DNA from: Flavobacteriaceae bacterium
GTDB taxonomy: Bacteria > Bacteroidota > Bacteroidia > Flavobacteriales > Flavobacteriaceae
Assembly (NCBI GenBank): GCA_016780065.1
Contig: JADHML010000002.1
Span: 1 to 64,000 of the forward strand
Reading direction: 5' to 3'
DNA length: 64,000 nt
Shown: in pieces, positions 56,613 to 64,000 of the stretch
Position numbering within the stretch: position 1 is the first letter of the stretch
How the letters are laid out: each line of letters starts with the position of its first letter
Program-made: the position numbers and the translations under genes
Notes under the pieces: generated by a model
Seen by the model: the letters and a program-made list of their open reading frames with translations, nothing else
Told to the model about the DNA's origin: nothing
The model's database searches: none

Positions 56613-57938
56613 TTGTCGAACAAAACAGTAGCTTTTCAGACTTTGGGGTGTAAGCTTAACTTTGCAGAAACTTCCACTTTGGCACGTAAATTTGAAGCAA
56701 GTGGCTATGATAGGGTTCCATTCGAAACCTCTTCTGATATTTATGTGATCAACACTTGTTCTGTCACTGAAAATGCAGACAAAAAATTTTCCCAAACAGT
56801 TCGACAGGCTTATAAAAGAAACCCAGAAGCTTTTATCATAGCTGTTGGTTGTTATGCGCAATTGCAACCCGAGTCACTAGCAGCTGTCGATGGTGTTGAT
56901 TTGGTTTTAGGAGCTACAGAAAAATTCAATGTAGTTTCATACCTCGAAGACCTTACTAAAGATGCCCCTGCTCAGATACATGCATGCGATATAGATGATG
57001 CAGATTTTTATGTAAGTAGTTATGCGATTGGGGAGCGTACACGAGCTTTCTTAAAAGTGCAAGACGGTTGTGATTATAAATGTACTTACTGCACCATTCC
57101 TATGGCAAGGGGTGTTTCTCGAAGCGACCGTTTGGAAAATATAATCTCTCAAGCGCGTGATATTGCTTCACAAGACATTCGAGAGATTGTTTTAACAGGA
57201 GTTAATATTGGGGATTATGGAAAGGGTGAATTTGGAAACAAAAAACACGAGCATACTTTTCTAGAACTTGTTAGAGAACTTGATCAAGTAGATGGGATTG
57301 ATCGACTGCGTATTTCATCAATAGAGCCCAATTTGCTAAATGAGGAAATTATCAGATTTGTGTCTTCTTCCAAGACTTTTGTGCCGCACTTTCACGTGCC
57401 TCTACAAAGCGGAAACAATGAAATTCTGGCTAAGATGCGTCGCCGATACCAACGAGAAATTTACACAGATCGTGTACGATTGATAAAAAGTGTCATGCCT
57501 GATGCTTGTATTGGAGTGGATGTTATTGTTGGTTTTCCTGGAGAAACCGAAGATCATTTCCTTGACACCTATCAATTTTTAAATGACTTGGACATATCAT
57601 ACTTGCATGTGTTTTCATATTCTGAACGACCCAACACCCCTGCTGCGCAAATGTCAGGTGTGGTTGATTCAAAAACCCGTCACAAACGCAGTAAATTGCT
57701 ACGTGGGTTGTCTGCTAAAAAACGCCATGCTTTTTATCAAAGTCAATTAGGTAAGACGAAGACCGTACTTTTTGAATCAGAAAACAAATCGGGTTATATC
57801 CAAGGTTTTACAGAGAACTATGTAAAAGTACGTATGCCATGGAACCCAGTGTATCAAAATAAATTGATTGAGGTTACTCTAGAAAGCATTGATGATGAAG
57901 GGATTGTGAGGGTGCAACCTTTGGTCTTGGCTACCTAG
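56613..57938 (+). CDS. mtaB: tRNA threonylcarbamoyladenosine methylthiotransferase MtaB
   Basis: Radical SAM enzyme that adds a methylthio group to t6A37 of tRNA. The 441 residues have the three auxiliary-cluster cysteines Cys13, Cys49 and Cys80, and the radical SAM cysteines Cys153, Cys157 and Cys160 (CDYKCTYC). A C-terminal TRAM domain follows (about 380-440). It is closer to MtaB than to MiaB by its start (TVAFQTLGCKLNFAET). The start is TTG 56613: the only upstream in-frame ATG is followed at once by a stop. Its TAG shares bases with the stop of the convergent gene. Confidence 0.88.
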   Translation: MSNKTVAFQTLGCKLNFAETSTLARKFEASGYDRVPFETSSDIYVINTCSVTENADKKFSQTVRQAYKRNPEAFIIAVGCYAQLQPESLAAVDGVDLVLGATEKFNVVSYLEDLTKDAPAQIHACDIDDADFYVSSYAIGERTRAFLKVQDGCDYKCTYCTIPMARGVSRSDRLENIISQARDIASQDIREIVLTGVNIGDYGKGEFGNKKHEHTFLELVRELDQVDGIDRLRISSIEPNLLNEEIIRFVSSSKTFVPHFHVPLQSGNNEILAKMRRRYQREIYTDRVRLIKSVMPDACIGVDVIVGFPGETEDHFLDTYQFLNDLDISYLHVFSYSERPNTPAAQMSGVVDSKTRHKRSKLLRGLSAKKRHAFYQSQLGKTKTVLFESENKSGYIQGFTENYVKVRMPWNPVYQNKLIEVTLESIDDEGIVRVQPLVLAT

Positions 57939-58219
57939 ATACGAACTCCCACAGGTAACATGCTGCGGTAGCGCTTATTTTTTCGTATAAAGCTAACAAT
58001 GTCGGGACTTGTAGGCATCATACTCACGTTACGATCTTTGATTATAGAAAGGACTTCTTTGATAAATTCTTCCTTAAAACCATTGTCACCGTTGTTGTCT
58101 GGCAATACAAGTTTTGTCAAGAAGATTTTGCGTTCTTGTTGGGCGTATTCAATCTTAGCTAAACCAGATTTGGTTTCGGTTTCAAATTGTCGCAAAAAGG
58201 AATTGTCAGTGACTTCCAT
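57935..58219 (-). CDS. Small GNAT-like acetyltransferase (YjdJ type)
   Basis: I start at ATG 58219 (MEVTDNSFLRQFETETKSG), giving 94 residues; the longer open frame upstream would overlap the divergent hydrolase gene. The pattern GLAKIEYAQQERKIFLTKLVLPDNNGDNGFKEEFIKEVLSIIKDRNVSMMPTSPDIVSFI-KNKRY is that of the small YjdJ-like GNAT group, where the two last helices and YR(S)ML end are typical. The acetyl acceptor is unknown. Its stop overlaps that of mtaB by 4 bases (CTAG). Confidence 0.7.
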   Translation of the reverse strand: MEVTDNSFLRQFETETKSGLAKIEYAQQERKIFLTKLVLPDNNGDNGFKEEFIKEVLSIIKDRNVSMMPTSPDIVSFIRKNKRYRSMLPVGVRI

Positions 58220-58240
58220 GGAGATTAACCAATTTTTTTG

Positions 58241-58248
58241 CAAATTTA
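58241..58248 (-). promoter_or_regulatory. Promoter of the small GNAT gene (-7 box)
   Basis: TAAATTTG on the minus strand (58248-58241), 21 bases before the ATG at 58219. The box supports the short start of that gene. Confidence 0.5.
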
Positions 58249-58279
58249 ATGAAAATTTGATTAAGTGTTTTAAATCCCA

Positions 58280-58945
58280 ATGAACCCTCCAAACCCTATC
58301 CATGTTTATTGTATGCCAGGAATGGCAGCAAACCCAAAAATTTTTGATTTTATTCGCTTGCCAGAACCCTTTGTGCTTCACAAACTCAGCTGGCTACCTC
58401 CTCAACCCAAAGAATCTTTAGAAGATTACACATCTCGTTTGAGTCATGAAATCCAGCACCCGAATCCTGTGTTAATAGGAGTTTCATTTGGTGGGCTAGT
58501 TGTCCAAGAACTGGCTCGTATAATACAATGTAGAAAAGTAATTATCATCTCAAGTGTAAAATCCTATCATGAATTCCCTTTGCACATACGCTTGGCTCGT
58601 AAAACAAAAGCATATCGTCTTTTTCCAACCCAGTGGGTACATAATGTAGAAGATTTGATAGGATTTGTGTTTGGTCCATCTGTAAAAAAACAGATGAGTC
58701 TTCATAAAAAATATTTGTCTGTGCGCAGCGAATCTTATCTAAATTGGGCCTTAGAAGCTTTTTTTCAATGGAATAGAGAACAAGCTGACCCAAATGTGTT
58801 ACATATACATGGAAATTTTGATGTTGTGCTTCCAGTTTTTAACATCAAAAATTATATACCGGTTCCTAAAGGCACCCATGTGATGATATTGAATCGTGCC
58901 TCATGGTTTAATCAACACTTACCCAAACTTATTTTGGATAATTGA
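58280..58945 (+). CDS. Alpha/beta hydrolase
   Basis: Alpha/beta-hydrolase fold protein of 221 residues, no signal peptide. The nucleophile elbow is GVSFGG (Ser in VLIGVSFGGLVVQELA, about 66-71), the N-terminal strand region is VYCMPGMAANPKIF, and the C-terminal part has HIHGNFDVVLP (Asp) and GTHVMILNRA (His). Substrate unknown. It is followed by a lytic transglycosylase gene, 36 bases downstream. Confidence 0.82.
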   Translation: MNPPNPIHVYCMPGMAANPKIFDFIRLPEPFVLHKLSWLPPQPKESLEDYTSRLSHEIQHPNPVLIGVSFGGLVVQELARIIQCRKVIIISSVKSYHEFPLHIRLARKTKAYRLFPTQWVHNVEDLIGFVFGPSVKKQMSLHKKYLSVRSESYLNWALEAFFQWNREQADPNVLHIHGNFDVVLPVFNIKNYIPVPKGTHVMILNRASWFNQHLPKLILDN

Positions 58946-58964
58946 TTCCTTCGTTTTACTTTAG
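58934..58964 (+). promoter_or_regulatory. Promoter of the lytic transglycosylase gene
   Basis: TTG (58934-58936, within TTTTG), 20 bases, then TACTTTAG (58957-58964), one base off the -7 pattern, 17 bases before the ATG. It overlaps the 3' end of the hydrolase gene. Confidence 0.5.
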
Positions 58965-58981
58965 ATTCAAATTGCCCAATC

Positions 58982-59857
58982 ATGCATAAAAAACCATTAT
59001 TTATTTTTTTAACAGCTTTTTTGGTGGTTGTCATCGTTGCAACAAGTACTCCAAAATCAAATATGCCAGTCCCTGTAAAAGTGCCTACTGTTCCAACCCA
59101 GCTTGATTTTGCAGGTGAAAAAGTTCCTTTATTTAATGCCGATGTATACGAGCGGATGGATCGTGAGTTGCTGGTCAATACCTTCTGGCACTCCAACAGT
59201 ATTCTAATGCTCAAAAGAGCTGAGAAGTATTTTCCAATCATAGAGCCCATATTGGCGTCTTATAACATACCTGACGATTTTAAATATTTAGCTGTTATAG
59301 AAAGTGGATTGATGAACGCCACATCTCCCGCAGGAGCTAAAGGGTTTTGGCAATTGATGCGAGCTACAGCGCGTGAATACGGATTAGAGGTTAACTCAAA
59401 TGTTGATGAGCGTCTACACCTCGAGCTCTCTACCAAAGTTGCCTGCACTTATCTGAACCGTGCATATGAAAAATTTGGAAGTTGGACACTCGCAGCAGCA
59501 GCATATAATGCGGGTAGAAGCAGGGTGTCTCGATACCTGGATTATCAACAAGTAGATAATTATTATGATTTGTTGTTTGGAGAAGAAACGGGAAGATATG
59601 TGTTTAGAATATTGGCGGCAAAACTTCTTTTTGAAAACCCAGAAGTGTACGGTTTTGATCTTTCAAACCAACAAAAATATACCCCAAATACAATTCGCCT
59701 TGTAGATGTGGATACAGCTATTGTGTCTCTTGCTAACTTTGCCTCCGATTTCGGTATGAATTACAAGGAGTTGAAATTGTTGAATCCTTGGCTTTTAGAA
59801 CCTCACTTAAACAACAAATCAAGAAAACCGTATAGGATAGCCGTTAAAAACGACTAA
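58982..59857 (+). CDS. Lytic transglycosylase (SLT/MltD-like)
   Basis: Peptidoglycan-cleaving enzyme of 291 residues with an N-terminal signal anchor (residues 4-21). The SLT domain covers about residues 85-240: the catalytic Glu107 is in LAVIESGL, followed by SPAGAKGFWQLM, and AAAAYNAGRSRVSRYL near 167-182. No LysM repeats are visible. The protein acts in the periplasm on murein. It converges with the next gene, whose stop overlaps it by 4 bases. Confidence 0.9.
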   Translation: MHKKPLFIFLTAFLVVVIVATSTPKSNMPVPVKVPTVPTQLDFAGEKVPLFNADVYERMDRELLVNTFWHSNSILMLKRAEKYFPIIEPILASYNIPDDFKYLAVIESGLMNATSPAGAKGFWQLMRATAREYGLEVNSNVDERLHLELSTKVACTYLNRAYEKFGSWTLAAAAYNAGRSRVSRYLDYQQVDNYYDLLFGEETGRYVFRILAAKLLFENPEVYGFDLSNQQKYTPNTIRLVDVDTAIVSLANFASDFGMNYKELKLLNPWLLEPHLNNKSRKPYRIAVKND

Positions 59858-60369
59858 AACTTTTTCATTTGTTGTTGCATCAACTTGATTTGATCGGTCA
59901 TCAAACCTTGCTTATCAAGTTTTTTTGCTTCGTTAATCAGAGTAGTTGCTTCTCTCTTTCGTCTTTTTTGCATAACAATCCCCGCCAAGCTTAATTTTGC
60001 CATAGCTAAGTCATGTTTCATGCTCAAACCAAGAGAGATTGCTTTTCTAAAATATTTTTCTGCTTGCGTAAGGTTGGATTGTGAAGTAATAACTCCTTTC
60101 AAAAAATGATAATACCCAACTTGTTTACGTGTCAGGGCTGACTCTGGTTTTTTGATTCGATTCAGCCATTTTTCTGTTCCTGAAAAATCTTGTTTACGCA
60201 ACCTTAAGAAGGCCAAAAGTATGATCTCATTTTTAAAATAAAGAAAAACAAAAATTCCAGACAAGAGGATTAATGAGATGCCGTTGCCTATCGCTTCCTC
60301 TGTAAATTGATAAAGTGCATAAGCCAAAGCGGCTACAGCAAGTACAATTTTTATAACCTTTGGGTACAT
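59854..60369 (-). CDS. Membrane protein with TPR-like region, unknown function
   Basis: Starting at ATG 60369 (MYPKVIKIVLAVAALAYAL), 171 residues: two N-terminal transmembrane helices (about 5-21 and 27-48), then a cytosolic helical part with TPR-like repeats (YYHFLKGVITSQSNLTQAEKYFRKAISLGL and MAKLSLAGIVMQKRRKREATTLINEAKKL). The upstream start at 60390 would cover the -7 box. No function is known to me. It is convergent with the transglycosylase gene and divergent from rpmH. Confidence 0.7.
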   Translation of the reverse strand: MYPKVIKIVLAVAALAYALYQFTEEAIGNGISLILLSGIFVFLYFKNEIILLAFLRLRKQDFSGTEKWLNRIKKPESALTRKQVGYYHFLKGVITSQSNLTQAEKYFRKAISLGLSMKHDLAMAKLSLAGIVMQKRRKREATTLINEAKKLDKQGLMTDQIKLMQQQMKKF

Positions 60370-60387
60370 AAAATTTATTTTATGCCC

Positions 60388-60395
60388 CAAAAGTA
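60388..60395 (-). promoter_or_regulatory. Promoter of the TPR-like protein gene (-7 box)
   Basis: TACTTTTG on the minus strand (60395-60388), a full -7 match, 18 bases before the ATG at 60369. No convincing -33 partner. Confidence 0.5.
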
Positions 60396-60416
60396 ACTAA
60401 TCCTGCGGAAACCCCC

Positions 60417-60446
60417 TTGATTTAGGTTTATAATATTGTATATTTG
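60417..60446 (+). promoter_or_regulatory. rpmH promoter
   Basis: TTG (60417-60419), exactly 19 bases, then TATATTTG (60439-60446), a full match like that of rpsL. The leader to the ATG at 60480 is about 28 bases. Confidence 0.75.
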
Positions 60447-60479
60447 CACCCGTTTACAAACAAGTTACATACAGACGTT

Positions 60480-60638
60480 ATGAAAAGAACATTTCAACCC
60501 TCTAAACGAAAGCGCCGAAACAAACACGGTTTCAGAGAGCGCATGGCCTCTGTCAATGGCCGAAAGGTACTCGCTTCACGCCGCGCCAAAGGCCGAAAAA
60601 AATTGTCTGTATCTTCAGAACCTAGACACAAAAAATAA
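60480..60638 (+). CDS. rpmH: 50S ribosomal protein L34
   Basis: Small basic 50S protein of 52 residues: [52 protein letters not shown] in outline. In most bacteria rpmH lies next to rnpA near the origin. Here it stands alone with its own promoter and terminator and is followed by carB. Confidence 0.97.
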   Translation: MKRTFQPSKRKRRNKHGFRERMASVNGRKVLASRRAKGRKKLSVSSEPRHKK

Positions 60639-60659
60639 GTGAATAAAAGTTGGATAAAC

Positions 60660-60694
60660 AAAGGTGTTTCTGTTTTCAGTAACACCTTTTTTTT
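60660..60694 (+). terminator. Terminator of rpmH
   Basis: AAAGGTGTT pairs with AACACCTTT around an inner CTG-TTTT-CAG hairpin, with a single T-T mismatch, followed by a run of T. It is placed 21 bases after the stop codon and before carB. Confidence 0.85.
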
Positions 60695-60736
60695 ATATAT
60701 ATTTCGCACTAAAATTTTATAAAGCCAGAAGAACAC

Positions 60737-63589
60737 ATGCCGAAGCGTACCGATCTCAAAAGTATCTTAATTGTAGGCTCAGGACCCATCATTATTGGAC
60801 AGGCCTGTGAGTTTGATTATTCAGGTTCTCAAGCCTTACGATCCCTAAAGGAAGATGGTGTTGAAACCATTTTGATCAACTCCAACCCAGCAACCATCAT
60901 GACTGACCCTTCTATGGCAGATCATGTGTATTTGTTGCCGTTGACTACAAAGTCCATCATAAAAATTCTTAAAGAACATCCGCAAATCGATGCAGTCTTA
61001 CCCACAATGGGCGGGCAAACAGCTTTGAACTTGTGTATAGAAGCTGATGAAAAAGGGATTTGGAAAGATTTTGATGTAAAACTTATTGGGGTAAATATCA
61101 ACGCCATTAACATTACAGAAGATCGCGAAAAGTTCCGCGAACTTATGGGACAAATAGACGTTCCAATGGCACCGCAAGCAACGGCAACTTCTTTTTTAAA
61201 GGGTAAAGAAATCGCTCAGCAGTTTGGCTTTCCTTTATGTATTAGAGCTTCTTACACACTTGGAGGTGCAGGAGCTGCTATTGTATATGACGAAAAAGAT
61301 TTCGATGAGCTTTTGCGTCGTGGTTTGGAAATTTCGCCTATTCATGAAGTAATGATTGATAAGGCCATGATGGGCTGGAAGGAGTACGAATTAGAACTTC
61401 TTCGAGATAACAACGACAATGTTGTTATCATATGTTCTATTGAAAATATGGACCCGATGGGGATTCATACAGGTGATTCGATTACGGTGGCTCCAGCAAT
61501 GACACTTTCCGACACTACCTATCAAAAAATGCGTGACATGGCCATCAAAATGATGCGTAGTATTGGTGATTTTGCAGGTGGGTGTAATGTTCAATTTGCC
61601 GTAAGTCCGGACGAAAAGGAAGATATTATTGCCATTGAGATCAATCCGAGAGTCTCACGTTCATCAGCTTTGGCAAGTAAGGCAACTGGCTACCCTATTG
61701 CAAAAGTAGCTTCAAAACTGGCTATTGGCTACACGCTCGATGAATTGGACAATCAGATTACAAAATCTACCTCGGCATTGTTTGAGCCTACTCTAGATTA
61801 TGTGATTGTAAAAATTCCACGTTGGAACTTCGATAAGTTTGAAGGTTCCGACAGAACTCTAGGTCTACAGATGAAAGCTGTTGGTGAAGTGATGGGAATT
61901 GGTCGTTCTTTCCAAGAAGCCCTTCACAAAGCGACACAATCACTCGAAATCAAACGAAATGGCTTGGGGGCCGACGGAAAAGGCTACACCGACTACGAAA
62001 CAGTTATCAGCAAGCTTACACGTGCTTCATGGGATCGTGTGTTTGTGATATACGATGCCATTCAAATGGGTATTTCTCTCAAACGTATTCAAGAGATTAC
62101 CAAGATTGACATGTGGTATCTCAAACAATATGAAGAGCTTTATCAGTTAGAGGTTGAAATATCTACAAAAAATATAGATGATGTTTCTAAGCCCCTACTT
62201 CTAGAGGCCAAGCAAAAAGGTTTTGCAGACCGTCAAATTGCTCATATGTTGGGTTGTTTGGAAAGTGAGGTATATAACAAAAGAAATGAGCTCGGAATTA
62301 AAAGAGTTTATAAACTTGTTGATACTTGTGCTGCAGAATTCCAAGCTCAGACTCCTTACTATTATTCAACATTTGAAGAGGAAGTACAATTGCCAGACGG
62401 AACGGTTACGATTGCAAATGAGAGTACTGTTTCTGACAAGAAAAAAATTGTAGTCTTAGGCTCAGGTCCCAACCGAATTGGTCAAGGAATCGAATTTGAC
62501 TATTGTTGTGTACACGGTGTTTTGGCAGCTGCAGAATGTGATTACGAAACCGTTATGATCAATTGCAACCCCGAAACAGTTTCAACAGATTTCGATACTG
62601 CCGACAAACTGTATTTCGAGCCTGTTTTTTGGGAACACATTTATGATATCATTCAGCACGAAAAACCTGAGGGAGTGATCGTTCAGTTAGGAGGTCAAAC
62701 AGCCTTAAAGCTGGCTGAAAAATTAGACCGTTATGGTATTAAAATCATGGGTACTTCTTATCAGTCATTAGACTTGGCTGAGGATAGAGGTAGTTTTTCT
62801 ACACTCTTAAAAGACAACAACATACCTTACCCTGAATTTGGTGTTGCTGAAACTGCTGAACAGGCATTGGACTTGGCCGACAAGTTGAATTTCCCAATAC
62901 TCGTTAGGCCGTCCTATGTATTGGGAGGTCAAGGCATGAAGATTGTCATCAACAAAGAGGAACTTGAGGCACACGTGGTGGATTTACTACAAAAAATACC
63001 CAACAACAAGTTGCTGTTAGACCACTACTTAGATGGCGCTATTGAGGCCGAGGCAGATGCAATTTGTGACGGAGAAAAAGTTGAGATTATCGGCATTATG
63101 GAGCATATTGAGCCCTGTGGAATTCATTCTGGAGACTCAAATGCGACTTTACCTCCTTTTAATCTGGGAGATTTTGTACTTCAACAAATTAAAGACCATA
63201 CGGAAAAGATTGCGTTGGCACTCAATACGGTGGGTTTAATCAACGTGCAGTTTGCTATCAAAGATGACATTGTGTACATTATTGAAGCCAACCCAAGAGC
63301 TTCTAGAACCGTACCTTTTATTGCTAAAGCCAAACAACAGCCATTTGTTAATTATGCAACGAAGGTTATGCTAGGAGAAAATAAGATTGATGATTTTGAT
63401 TACACATCTCATTTAAAAGGCTTTGCAATCAAACAACCGGTGTTTTCGTTCAATAAATTTCCGAACGTAAACAAAGCCTTGGGTCCTGAAATGAAAAGTA
63501 CGGGTGAGAGCATCTTGTTTATTGACAATTTAAAGGATGACGAGTTTTATGATCTCTATGCGCGCCGAAAAATGTATTTGAGCAAATAG
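60737..63589 (+). CDS. carB: Carbamoyl-phosphate synthase large subunit, short form
   Basis: Synthetic subunit of carbamoyl-phosphate synthase. It has 950 residues, about 120 fewer than the 1073 of E. coli. Both ATP-grasp halves are present: the first carries SGPIIIGQACEFDYSGSQA, QTALNLCIEADEKG and ASYTLGGAGAA; the second carries SGPNRIGQGIEFDYCCVH and RPSYVLGGQGM. The sequence stops after YARRKMYLSK, where the C-terminal MGS-like allosteric domain (ornithine/UMP/IMP site in E. coli) would begin, and no remnant follows. Its partner carA is about 41 kb away. It is preceded by a weak TATATTTC box at 60698-60705. Confidence 0.95.
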   Translation: MPKRTDLKSILIVGSGPIIIGQACEFDYSGSQALRSLKEDGVETILINSNPATIMTDPSMADHVYLLPLTTKSIIKILKEHPQIDAVLPTMGGQTALNLCIEADEKGIWKDFDVKLIGVNINAINITEDREKFRELMGQIDVPMAPQATATSFLKGKEIAQQFGFPLCIRASYTLGGAGAAIVYDEKDFDELLRRGLEISPIHEVMIDKAMMGWKEYELELLRDNNDNVVIICSIENMDPMGIHTGDSITVAPAMTLSDTTYQKMRDMAIKMMRSIGDFAGGCNVQFAVSPDEKEDIIAIEINPRVSRSSALASKATGYPIAKVASKLAIGYTLDELDNQITKSTSALFEPTLDYVIVKIPRWNFDKFEGSDRTLGLQMKAVGEVMGIGRSFQEALHKATQSLEIKRNGLGADGKGYTDYETVISKLTRASWDRVFVIYDAIQMGISLKRIQEITKIDMWYLKQYEELYQLEVEISTKNIDDVSKPLLLEAKQKGFADRQIAHMLGCLESEVYNKRNELGIKRVYKLVDTCAAEFQAQTPYYYSTFEEEVQLPDGTVTIANESTVSDKKKIVVLGSGPNRIGQGIEFDYCCVHGVLAAAECDYETVMINCNPETVSTDFDTADKLYFEPVFWEHIYDIIQHEKPEGVIVQLGGQTALKLAEKLDRYGIKIMGTSYQSLDLAEDRGSFSTLLKDNNIPYPEFGVAETAEQALDLADKLNFPILVRPSYVLGGQGMKIVINKEELEAHVVDLLQKIPNNKLLLDHYLDGAIEAEADAICDGEKVEIIGIMEHIEPCGIHSGDSNATLPPFNLGDFVLQQIKDHTEKIALALNTVGLINVQFAIKDDIVYIIEANPRASRTVPFIAKAKQQPFVNYATKVMLGENKIDDFDYTSHLKGFAIKQPVFSFNKFPNVNKALGPEMKSTGESILFIDNLKDDEFYDLYARRKMYLSK

Positions 63590-63629
63590 ATTGCGCGAAT
63601 TCACGTATCTTTAAGCAAACATTTTTAGC

Positions 63630-64000
63630 ATGGAGTGGATTCCAGTTGCCATTGTTTTGGTAGCACTTGCCGCATTTTTTATTATCAATCAAAAAAATCA
63701 GTCCAAAGGAGTTTCGAATGAATTTTTGATCCAGCTCAACGCACAGCTTCGCGATGAAATTCAAGCCATTCGGCGGGAGGCAGATTCCAACGCCAAAGAA
63801 ACCCGTGTGGAGCTAGAGTCTAAACTCACTAACATTACGAAAGGCATTAGCGACTACCAACGTTCTTCCAACCAGTCCATTACACAGCAATTTGCGGAAT
63901 CTAAAAAAGCCATCACGGACGTAACCAAGGCACTTTCCGAAATCAAAGGCACTAACGAGCAAGTGCTTAGTTTTGCGAATCAAATGAAAACCTTGGAGAA
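63630..64000 (+). CDS. rmuC: DNA recombination protein RmuC (N-terminal fragment)
   Basis: Only the first 123 codons are inside the window. The peptide starts MEWIPVAIVLVALAAFFII, one membrane segment, then a long coiled coil (about 35-123: LRDEIQAIRREADSNAKETRVELESK and QFAESKKAISDVTKALSEIKG). This is the N-terminal layout of RmuC, a membrane-linked protein with a nuclease-like domain further along. The nuclease part lies outside the window, so the assignment rests on this layout and is moderate. A TATCTTTA box at 63607-63614 is a weak promoter candidate. Confidence 0.75.
   Translation, partial: MEWIPVAIVLVALAAFFIINQKNQSKGVSNEFLIQLNAQLRDEIQAIRREADSNAKETRVELESKLTNITKGISDYQRSSNQSITQQFAESKKAITDVTKALSEIKGTNEQVLSFANQMKTLE

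Noticed and set aside
58220-58381. N-terminal extension of the small GNAT gene to 148 residues
   Set aside because: It would overlap the start of the divergent hydrolase gene and cover the -7 box at 58241-58248; the extension has no family likeness.

Overview
This window looks like a chromosomal segment of a marine, AT-rich member of the Bacteroidota, most likely Flavobacteriaceae. Several signals agree. Many genes are preceded by the Bacteroidota-type promoter (TTG, about 19-21 bp, then TAnnTTTG). There is a proteorhodopsin of the flavobacterial Met-tuned green type beside a beta-carotene cleavage gene. A SusC/RagA-like receptor starts at the left edge. L31 is the type B form, PurL is the large single-chain form, CarB is short, and a DUF4199 gene is present. 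No species can be named from the sequence alone.

Layout. 1-1015: the start of a TonB-linked outer-membrane receptor and an unrecognised secreted protein, both on the minus strand. 1301-18169: one uninterrupted plus-strand translation cluster joining str (rpsL-rpsG-fusA), S10, spc and alpha blocks (rpsJ to rplQ, with secY, infA, rpmJ and rpoA), closed by a strong terminator. 18257-23866: carA-eno, then gltA followed by two guanidine-hydrolase-family genes (a dimethylargininase/arginine-deiminase-like protein and a CtlX-like citrullinase). 24341-27876: argS, a bidirectional terminator, minus-strand proteorhodopsin and divergent blh. 27905-31219: a tight ffh-folD-queE-YkgJ-type operon. 31272-35517: a membrane fatty-acid-hydroxylase-type enzyme, a NamZ-type muramidase, a LolC/E-type permease and a cystathionine-synthase/cysteine-synthase-type enzyme. 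35584-43268: a minus-strand fatty-acid beta-oxidation block (acyl-CoA synthetase; then MarR regulator, FadN-, FadA- and FadE-like proteins). 43331-53377: minus-strand purL, an RsmB-type methyltransferase, an ABC exporter, a phosphosugar mutase, a glycosyltransferase and a DUF4199 protein. 53456-64000: rpmE2, a GlmU-like protein, a peptide-binding lipoprotein, mtaB, small proteins, a lytic transglycosylase, rpmH, carB and the beginning of rmuC.

Most of the window is housekeeping DNA in a compact genome. Genes commonly overlap by 1 or 4 bases, and several convergent pairs have no intergenic space. The most interesting items are: a perfect 26-bp palindrome in front of the MarR-fad operon; two genes predicted to make leaderless mRNA; the gltA-coupled two-step arginine-to-ornithine gene pair; a CarB lacking the whole C-terminal allosteric domain and separated from carA by about 41 kb; a structured leader before rpsD; and the proteorhodopsin/blh pair. 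I found no CRISPR array, insertion sequence, rRNA or tRNA gene, and no clearly novel multi-gene defence or mobile system.
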